The notes under the pieces are model-generated. The model was not told the origin of the DNA. It was given only the letters and a program-made list of their open reading frames with translations, and searched no databases. The translations under genes and the position numbers were made by a program. From the NCBI GenBank assembly GCA_001310555.1, contig BAXO01000130.1:1-11507 (forward strand): DNA of 11,507 nucleotides, read 5' to 3'. Each line of letters opens with the position of its first letter. Position 1 is the stretch's first letter. Shown one piece after another: positions 1 to 6,600 of this stretch. The DNA is from Bacillus sp. JCM 19058. Its GTDB lineage: Bacteria; Bacillota; Bacilli; Bacillales_H; Bacillaceae_D.

Positions 1-146
1 ATTAGAAAATAAACACCTCCTAAAACCGCCCATAAGACTGACATCCCTAATAAAGTGATAGCTAATAATCCGATTCCAAATCCACTTAGTAAGCTAAGCA
101 CCCCTAATGCACTGTACATGCACGTGACCAATAACAAAGGTTTCAT
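1..146 (-). CDS. Partial small membrane protein (N-terminal 48 residues)
   Basis: The reading frame starts at an ATG (144-146) and runs off the left edge of the window. The start is supported by a strong Shine-Dalgarno, AAAGGGGG, a few bases upstream. The 48 visible codons begin MKPLLLVTCMYSALGVLSLL and are almost entirely hydrophobic, with small and aliphatic residues and two likely membrane-spanning stretches (about residues 3-20 and 22-47). There is no clear signal-peptidase site and no charged loop yet, so it is probably an integral membrane protein. I do not recognise the family, and the C-terminus is outside the window. The open frame, the ribosome-binding site and the hydrophobicity are seen directly. 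Membrane localisation is inferred. Confidence 0.6.
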   Translation of the reverse strand, partial: MKPLLLVTCMYSALGVLSLLSGFGIGLLAITLLGMSVLWAVLGGVYFL

Positions 147-346
147 TTACTACCCCCTTTATTTAATTATTACATATTTTGAATATTTTTAAAATCTGAT
201 CATTTTGTCACGATAGTAACTTAAAGATGTATTCCGTTGCTTCCTGTACTTTGTATGAGGTTTCTAAAGATGTCTTTATCACGTTTAATCTTATTCGGTT
301 TTTTTTAAAACAAATGGTACTGTACTCACTTACACATGTAGTAATA

Positions 347-358
347 CAAACATGTTTG
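347..358. promoter_or_regulatory. Perfect 12-bp palindrome, possible operator
   Basis: CAAACATGTTTG is its own reverse complement. A second ACATGT core lies just before it (334-339), and GTACTGTAC (317-325) is also nearby. Together they lie about 170-215 bases upstream of the membrane-protein start on the minus strand. Dyads of this kind are typical binding sites for dimeric regulators, but no regulator gene is visible. The symmetry is seen; operator function is inferred. Confidence 0.3.
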
Positions 359-417
359 GAAGCATTGACGCAATCGCATTAAATCCTTTCGCATAGCAGC
401 CTTAATACATGTATCGT

Positions 418-431
418 ATCCAACGTTGGAT
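418..431. promoter_or_regulatory. Perfect 14-bp palindrome next to a hairpin
   Basis: ATCCAACGTTGGAT is a perfect dyad with no spacer, ending three bases before the hairpin at 434-474. Its role is unknown. It could be an operator, or part of a longer structured terminator region for the hydrolase read on the minus strand. Confidence 0.3.
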
Positions 432-433
432 CA

Positions 434-474
434 CAATAAGAACGCCCTTCTTATTTAAGAATGGCGTCCTATTG
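434..474 (-). terminator. Long hairpin, likely terminator of the hydrolase gene
   Basis: The arms pair over nearly the whole 41 bases: CAATA with TATTG outermost, then AGAACGCC against GGCGTCC with one bulge and one mismatch, then TTCTT with AAGAA around an ATTT loop. The structure lies about 90 bases past the hydrolase reading frame. It resembles a Bacillus intrinsic terminator but lacks a clean T-run on either side, so efficiency is uncertain and it could act in both directions. Confidence 0.45.
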
Positions 475-561
475 TTCGAAAAGTGCATAAAATTTCTTAA
501 CACGGCTATATTTGAATGCTTAAATAGTATTACAAGTCATTTCCGAGAAATACTGGGCAAG

Positions 562-1343
562 CTACTGTTTTAGAAATCTCGAGAGTACTGGCAACACCAC
601 TTCAGGTTAGGCATATGGTCTTGGCCCTCAAGCTTACAATATTCAGCGTTAGGTATCCCTTCGCTCAGCATGTTAGCGACCTCGTGTATAGAGGCTGGGT
701 TTTCTTCTCCAACGATTACGAGTGCTGGTGATGCTAGTTGGGAGGCTCGTTCAATAGGTGGTAGATCCATAGCTAACATAGTGTCGTAGGCAAGTGTTGG
801 CGCAATTGCCACCATAGCCTCCCACTGTGGTGAGTGCTGCATGCCGGCAACCACTTCTTTAGGTATGCCGATACCTTCCAAGAAGAGACTTATCGCTTCG
901 TCATTCTTACCGCTTTCAAGCAGGTTAGCTAACTCTTGACTCAACTCTTTGAATTCTTTTTGGTTTGCCTCATCACTTGCATAGGCTGGGTCATACATGA
1001 CTAGCTTTCTCACTTTATCACCTAGTCGCATGGTAGCTTCAAGCGCAAGAATGGCGCCCGAAGAATGGCCGTATACATATGCCGTACCCCCAGCTGCATC
1101 AATCATGGCTTCAATGTCTTCTAGTTCACGTTCAATTGCGTACGGAAGTGTATTACCACTGTCACCTCGCCCGCGCCGGTCATAACTGTAGACGGTAAAT
1201 TGCTTTGCAAATACATTGGCATCATGCACAACAGGTTCAAATGAGCGGAAACAAGTGGCCCCTGTTATAAATATTAGTGCAGGTCCTTTACCATAAACAT
1301 CATAAGCTATTGTTGTGCCGTCTTTTGATTGGGTTGTTTTCAT
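562..1343 (-). CDS. Alpha/beta-fold hydrolase with a frameshifted C-terminus
   Basis: A small cytoplasmic alpha/beta hydrolase with no signal peptide. I chose the ATG at 1341-1343 (MKTTQSKDGTTIAYDVYGKG) because AAGGAGG and a GGGGG run lie just upstream; the frame stays open further up but has no better start. The nucleophile elbow GHSSG is at residues 92-96 (Ser94) and the histidine is in GQDH (His243). The segment VIVGEENPAS (209-218) is where the acidic residue usually lies, but Asn occupies the usual Asp position, so the acid is uncertain. As read, the protein ends at 570 after 257 residues with an atypical tail (NLKWCCQYSRDF). In the neighbouring frame, from about 606, the DNA reads PEVVLPVLSRFLKQ and stops at 562. 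This is a normal family C-terminus, implying loss of one base (CCC to CC) near 605-608. The restored length is about 260 residues. Substrate unknown. Confidence 0.75.
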
Positions 1344-1392
1344 TACTCCCCCTTCCTCCTTTGAAGCTGGCCGATTGTCTGGCCTTTTATTG

Positions 1393-1561
1393 TCACACCT
1401 CATAGTCTTCTATCATTTCAACAATATCATATAACTTTTGAAGAGACTTCTTCTCGATTGCTATTTTTCTATTTCGACTTTAAATTCTTCACAGAATTTT
1501 GGTGAACGGGAGTTTAGATACCTATCGGAGGTTGGCTTGCTAGTGAGGATAATTGCGAATT
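1393..1561 (-). pseudogene. 3' remnant of an unknown gene, frameshifted
   Basis: Just upstream of the hydrolase, the minus strand reads SDRYLNSRSPKFCEEFKVEI and then meets a TAG directly after a run of five A (plus-strand T5 at 1464-1468). Adding one A moves the frame into KIAIEKKSLQKLYDIVEMI, ending in EDYEV and a TGA at 1393-1395. The join reads as one amphipathic, charged, helical tail. The frame closes upstream at a TAA (1562-1564), so only the end of the protein survives here. The stop lies about 50 bases from the hydrolase start, which suggests the two once shared an operon. I do not recognise the family; a small regulator is only a guess. Coding capacity is inferred from the two abutting frames. 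Confidence 0.35.
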
Positions 1562-1590
1562 TTAAGCATCTAGCAACATTGTTTTTTTGG

Positions 1591-1618
1591 TTGAATCGTA
1601 TGATAAGCAGCGTATAAT
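1591..1618 (+). promoter_or_regulatory. Candidate sigma-A promoter
   Basis: TTGAAT (1591-1596) and TATAAT (1613-1618) are separated by 16 bases. The -10 is perfect and the -35 matches four of six. It would give a leader of about 225 bases ahead of the MFS start. Confidence 0.45.
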
Positions 1619-1733
1619 ATAATTAAAGCTTGGAAGAAAGTGGTTGCATGGATTCATCATTGATCATACACAGAAATAGTCGTAGGGAAGGAGCTCGGAA
1701 TGAATTGATAGATTACAGAGTCTCACTAGAGGA

Positions 1734-1761
1734 TTGCACGTCATCGGCATTTTAATATAAT
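1734..1761 (+). promoter_or_regulatory. Second candidate promoter, closer to the MFS gene
   Basis: TTGCAC (1734-1739) and TATAAT (1756-1761) are 16 bases apart. The -10 is perfect and the -35 weak (three of six). It lies about 90 bases before the MFS start and gives the shorter leader. Confidence 0.35.
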
Positions 1762-1849
1762 CGTGATAGAACATGGTATACATAAGCTTTTCAGTTATTA
1801 GTATATACGCAAATATTCGCAACGGTTATTTAGAAGGGAAGCTGAATAG

Positions 1850-3091
1850 ATGAAACTAAATAGTGTGGAAGGCTTTGTTCGTTTTTGGTCCGCTTCGACA
1901 AGTACTTATTTTGGCACTTTTATTACCACTCTTGCTCTGCAAGTATTGGTGGTAGTCAATTTGCAGGGAAGCACAGTTGATGTCGGATTAATTAATGCAG
2001 CTAGGTGGCTGCCTTATGTATTGCTCGGACTGCTAGCGGGCGTCATTATTGATCGCCTCCATCGAAAGGTGGTAATGGTAGTGAGCGATATCGGTCGTGG
2101 TACATTATTGCTCATGATTGGCTTGCTATCCATTCTTGGCGTAATCAATATTGGCTGGCTCATTTTCATTATGGTGCTCTTCGGTGTTCTATCCATTTTT
2201 AATGATGCGGCATACCAGTCTTTTGTTCCGCAATTAGTGCCGCGACAGTTGTTAATACGGGCGAATGCTCGTTTGGAGCAAAGTGCTGCCGTCGCTGAAA
2301 CGAGCGGTCCAGCGATCGCCGGAGTTGGTAGCTTGGATTGGTGCCTCTTTTACGATTCTTCTAAACGCCATGTCGTATATACTATCGGGTATTTTGATGT
2401 CAACAATAAAACATAAAACTCCCCCCATAAAAAACACCTCAGTACTTCCAGTGGGTCGACAAATTAAGGAAGGAATGCAATGGGTATACCAGCATCGGTA
2501 CCTCCGCCCGTTGGCTTTGAATACCCACGCCTGGTTCTTATTCCACAGCATGATGACGACTGTGCTTGTCACCTACACAATCATTGAACTCGGTTTCAGT
2601 TCTTTAGTACTTGGAGTTGCACTAGGTGCTGCAGGCATTGGTGCTGTATGTGGCACCACAATTTCCCCATTGATTGGACAAAATTGGGGCGTTGGACGTT
2701 CCATTTCTTTTGCGCGATTTCTATTTAGCCCTGCGGTCATTTTAATCGCAATGGCACCTCCAGCAGCAAATGATTTGCAAATCAGTGCACTCATTTTGGT
2801 TCTTATTGGTCAATTCGTTTACGGTTTTGCAATGGGAGTCGAAGGTCCACTCGAAATGGGGTACCGTCAGTCCATTACGCCAACGGCTTGCAAGGACGTA
2901 TGAATGCTACAATGCGTTCCATCAACCGAAGTATGATCGTCATTGGAGCACCGCTGGGAGGATTAATTGCTGATGGGTTCGGTTTCCGATCAGCTTTATG
3001 GATTGCTGTAACAGGACTAGCGCTATGCGCAATCTGGTTCGCCCTCTCTCCTATGCGCAATGCGCAGCTTAAGGAGAATGAACGTATGTAA
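1850..3091 (+). pseudogene. MFS exporter (MFS_3/DHA3-like), two frameshifts
   Basis: An integral membrane drug or metabolite exporter of the major facilitator superfamily. The start (MKLNSVEGFVRFWSAS) follows an AGAAGGGAAG ribosome-binding site. Motif A of the family is present at residues 60-74 (GLLAGVIIDRLHRKV), and the rest is a series of hydrophobic segments. The protein is spread over three frames. Frame 1 reads through SGPAIAG to about 2324, frame 2 continues VAWIGASFTILLNAMSYILS to about 2887, and frame 3 continues LQGRMNATMRSINRSMIVIG to the stop at 3089-3091. The first break needs one base removed (or two added) and the second one base added, so they cancel. The total of 1242 bases equals 414 codons, the normal size for the family. 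Without correction the first frame stops at 2416 and no transporter is made. The ASCH gene follows 46 bases later. Confidence 0.8.
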
Positions 3092-3137
3092 TCTTGCGTT
3101 AAGTTAATGGAGCGCTTATAAATAAGGAGGAAGTTAA

Positions 3138-3476
3138 ATGATACATAAAATGGGTTTATATGGTGAATATTTCACCTCCATTAAAGAGGGGAAAAAGACG
3201 GTAGAGGTTCGATTGAACGATGAAAAGAGAAGGAAAATAAAAGTAGGCGATTATATTGAGTTTCTTAAGATACCTGAAAGAAATGAAACACTAAAAGTAA
3301 GCGTAATAAGTTTAAGTACATATGAAACATTTGAAGCTATGTATAAAGATATTCCCTTCAAAAAGTTCGACTGTGCAGGGTGGACAATGAAAGAAATGAT
3401 AGACGGAACTTATGAAATTTACACTCCAGAACAAGAAAAGGAATGGGGAACATTAGCTATTACAATTAAATATTAA
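3138..3476 (+). CDS. ASCH-domain protein (PUA-like fold)
   Basis: A complete 112-residue protein with an optimal AAGGAGG (3124-3130) seven bases before its ATG. It matches the ASCH pattern along its length: an N-terminal GLYGEYFTSIKEGKKTVEVR (6-25), then RLNDEKRRKIKVGDYIEF (25-42) with the conserved Glu23, Arg25 and Gly-Asp at 37-38, and a final beta-strand WGTLAITIKY. ASCH proteins share the PUA-like fold and are thought to bind RNA or nucleotides; the ligand of this small stand-alone type is not generally established. It is cytoplasmic, with no signal peptide or membrane segment. It follows the MFS gene on the same strand and may be co-transcribed, although TTGCGT-17-TATAAA in the 46-base gap could be its own weak promoter. 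The frame is intact, unlike that of its upstream neighbour. Confidence 0.85.
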   Translation: MIHKMGLYGEYFTSIKEGKKTVEVRLNDEKRRKIKVGDYIEFLKIPERNETLKVSVISLSTYETFEAMYKDIPFKKFDCAGWTMKEMIDGTYEIYTPEQEKEWGTLAITIKY

Positions 3477-3494
3477 GTGATGAAACGGATGTAA

Positions 3495-3605
3495 CTAATT
3501 GAGATTATTGATACTATCGAAAATACAGAACCAGAACACTTACTAGTAGAACTGGAAATGTTTTTTTATAGAATTATCAAATTCCCCGATGTTTCAGCTA
3601 TCTAA
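3495..3605 (+). pseudogene. Short coding-like remnant ending inside a hairpin
   Basis: After an in-frame TAA (3492-3494) the plus strand stays open for 36 codons, reading LIEIIDTIENTEPEHLLVEL then EMFFYRIIKFPDVSAI and a TAA at 3603-3605. It has no start codon or ribosome-binding site of its own. Its composition is that of a normal helical protein end rather than random AT-rich sequence, so it may be the 3' end of a lost gene, possibly a mobile-element protein. I do not recognise the family. Its last codons overlap the hairpin at 3582-3617. Confidence 0.25.
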
Positions 3606-3617
3606 AGCATCGGGGAA
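3582..3617 (-). terminator. Strong hairpin closing the sugar operon
   Basis: TTCCCCGATG (3582-3591) and CATCGGGGAA (3608-3617) form a perfect 10-bp GC-rich stem. The intervening 16 bases pair further with one mismatch, leaving a CTAT loop. It lies 34 bases past the stop of the GH43 gene, the right place for its terminator. On the minus strand the stem is followed by AATTTGATAATTC, only weakly T-rich. The end of an IS200/IS605-like element is an alternative reading. Confidence 0.5.
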
Positions 3618-3651
3618 CTCCCACCTACGCTGACATAATCTACGAATAGTG

Positions 3652-6600
3652 TTATTGATTTTCTATCAAATGAAGTACACTGTCGTAAATAATTTGAAAG
3701 GCAAAATCAGAAATTTTCTCATTTTCTTTCTGCTTAGTTAAATGGTCAAGCATATCATTTAAATGCTTTCTTGATTGTTCAAGCTTTCCTTTTTCTAGCT
3801 GATGTTGCGCTTGATTAAGTTTATTTTGAAGCAACTGGTATAGAGAAAAATGAATATCCTCTTTATCATGGAACCGATCTAATAATTCTTTTGATGAGTC
3901 GTAGTCAGGATATGGTCTAACAAGAAAATTGTCATATTTCGTATCACTATAGAAAGTACGGACTCCTACATTTCCGTGCGTCAATGCTGTGGAACTATGG
4001 TCATTATAATCGATTATAGGGTTTTGCATATCTCCAACATAAACTTTAATGTTCGTTCCATTAACAGCAATTTTGATATGCTGCCATTCTTCAATAGGTT
4101 CATCCAAACTAGCACCGACTAAATAGTTCCAATTATAATTTAGCTTCCCTAGATGCACACCATCATTATTAATATATGCTACGTACCCTTGGAGCATATC
4201 GGGGCTATTATGATTAAGCTCTGTACCATGGCCTGGGTTGTTTACTCTAAACAAGATCCCGCCATCGCCTTCACCATTCACGATTTGCATATCGGCTTCG
4301 ATAATATAGTTACTCCAATGATTATCTCCAGTTATAGACTTACCAAAAGTACTTGCTCCTGAGCGATAGACACCTTCTTGTTCCACTACTTCAAACTCGT
4401 CACTAGTATGAAATGCGAAGCTGTGAAAGTCGAATTCACCCTTTACGGTTTCTACCGTAATTGTATGTTCACCTTCAGGTAATGAAAGATTTTCTTGTAT
4501 GACACTTGTCCAGTTATCCATTCCACCCGTTTGTGGAATATCGATGATACCTGTGAGATCTATTTCATCGTTTAACCATACTCTTGTTTGGCTATCTTGA
4601 ACATTGCTAGTGACACTTAATTCTAATACATATTCACCAGCTTCTGCGATATCTACCTTGTACTTATACCATTCCCCTGCTTCATTCCAACTAATGTTAA
4701 ACGTTCCATCTGGGTGGTTACGGATGTCTACTCCATCATATCGATAGTACCCACCAATATTTTCAGGGGTGTTATCATGGTAAGCTTTACCTTCTCCACC
4801 GGTCATGTAATCGACAGCCATCACTTTTCCTGGTAATGTATAGTGCTGATCAAAGGTATGGAAGATCATTTTTGAAAAAGACAGTTCACCGGAAACAACT
4901 TCTATTGTTAAAATATGCTTTCCTTTAGGTAGTTCAAGGCCTTTAATCGGGACTTGTGACCAAGTATCCGTTTGTGTAACAGGAATATCAACATTACCGG
5001 TTAAATCTGTTTCATCATTTAACAGCACTCTTATTTGTGTATTTTCGTTCGTATTATTGGCAATCAAGTCAAGATCGTATTCGCCTGCTTCGGTAACCTT
5101 CACGCGATAGTTCAGCGATTCGCCTTCCTCAAAGCTATCTACGGCATATTCACCTTCAGGATCCTTATCTATATCCTCCCCGTCTTCTCCCAATTCTCCA
5201 CCTGTATTTGTTTCTGTCTTATTTTGATAGGCGACTCCTTCGCCATCCGAATGATAATCGATAGCTTCAATCGTACCTGGTATTAGTTTGTGTACATCAG
5301 ATGAACGAAAGGTAAGGGTGGAAATGTCGAATTCCCCAGTAACGGTTTCCAGCTTTAATGTATGCTCACCCTCTGGAAGCTCTACACCTTCAATCGTAAG
5401 TGTTTGCCAATTATTCCAATCACCAGTATTAGGAACATCAACAACACCTGTTAGATCAATTTCATCGTTTAGCCATAGCCTTACTTCCGCATCGGTAAAT
5501 GTGGTAGCCAATTCAATTTCTACATTGTACAAACCATGTTCGATAATATCAACATGATAGTTCAGCCATTCACCGGTTTGATTCCAGCCAACAGCATAAC
5601 CACCACCTGGCTTCTCTCTAATATCAACGGCATCTGTTCTTAATTCACCACCAATGTTTTCTGGAGTTCGATCATGATACCCGACTCCTTCACCACCAGT
5701 TATATAATGAACGGCTTCAATCGATCCTGGGACTGGTTTATAGGCATCAAACGGGGAGTCGGTATCTGTGTCTACTTGCCAAATCCCTTCGTACCTGTCC
5801 CAGCCAATGTCTAACCCATCATTAAAGTCATCGAATAAAAGTGATACTGGTTGATGTTTATTCACATTAAAACTGGCAAAGTTTACTTCTCCTTCGACTA
5901 CTTCTACCTTAATGGTATGTTCTCCGTGAGGTAGGGAGAGCTTATCAATAGCAATGTTCTGCCACTGCTCCCAACCACCAGTATTTGGAATGTCGACAAC
6001 TCCGGTTAAGTCAACATCATCGTCTAACCAGAGCCTTACTTTCGCATCATCTTCAGCTGTCGCCATTCTTAAAGTAAAGTCGTAGGTAGCCTCTTCCTCT
6101 ATATTCACATGATAGTTCAGCCACTCTTCTTGTTGGAAGGAACTCACACTTAATCCGCCTTCAGGATTATCAATGATGTTAACGTGATCGACTCGATACG
6201 TATCCGTTCCTTCATCTTTCGTCGTATGATACCCTTTTCCTTTACCACCTGACTTGTAATGAACCGCCTCAATTGTACCTGGTAAAGGCTTGTACACATC
6301 AAATATATTACTTCCATTGACTTGATTACTCGCTGCAGTATAACTAAAGGAAGCATGAACATCCATGGTGGTATATCCAATCTTTCCACCCGCCAAACCT
6401 TCAATATCTCTTGTTTGCATATGCATGCCATCGACATAAATCTTGAACTCTACACCGTCTTTTTCCACTCTAATTTGGTGCAATGCCGTATAATCAAAGT
6501 CTTTAGGTAGTGATGATGTTTTCCATTCTAAATCCGCACCATCGACGCGGAAAAAGGTTTCTAGACTCTCGTTTTCTGGACTTAATACAGCTAACCCGTA

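Larger units (their letters stand above)
147..561. other. Intergenic region with palindromes, no supported gene
   Basis: This AT-rich stretch lies between two minus-strand genes. It would hold the promoter of the membrane protein to its left and the terminator of the hydrolase to its right. I see no ORF with a ribosome-binding site. It contains an odd palindrome GTACTGTAC (317-325), a perfect 12-bp palindrome (347-358), a perfect 14-bp palindrome (418-431) and a long hairpin (434-474), listed separately where useful. Confidence 0.5.
1562..1849 (+). other. Intergenic leader of the MFS gene
   Basis: This stretch upstream of the MFS gene contains two sigma-A-like promoter candidates (listed separately). 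There is also one tiny frame, ATG 1648 to TAA 1755 (35 codons, MDSSLIIHRNSRREG...), preceded only by a weak GGAAG. I do not treat it as a supported gene, though it could be a leader peptide. No riboswitch or T-box signature was recognised. Confidence 0.4.

Noticed and set aside
997..1185. A 62-codon plus-strand frame opposite the hydrolase
   Set aside because: It is antisense to the catalytic region, Ser/Met-rich, and has no ribosome-binding site.
1648..1755. A 35-codon plus-strand frame as a leader peptide or small gene
   Set aside because: The ribosome-binding site is weak, no family is recognisable, and the length is close to chance. It is kept only as a note on the intergenic region.
1734..1849. 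A riboswitch or T-box in the MFS leader
   Set aside because: No conserved T-box sequence, no long terminator/antiterminator pair and no known aptamer core was seen.
2014..3060. Minus-strand frames opposite the MFS gene
   Set aside because: They are shadows of the transporter coding strand, with no start signals and no recognisable motif.
4405..6282. A DNA-level tandem repeat or recombination array
   Set aside because: The four copies are similar in protein but well diverged in DNA, so they are old domain duplications rather than a recent repeat array.
6150..6437. A 95-codon minus-strand frame inside the GH43 gene
   Set aside because: It overlaps the correct frame on the same strand over the end of sandwich A and CBM6-like repeat 1, and its product is low-complexity shadow sequence.
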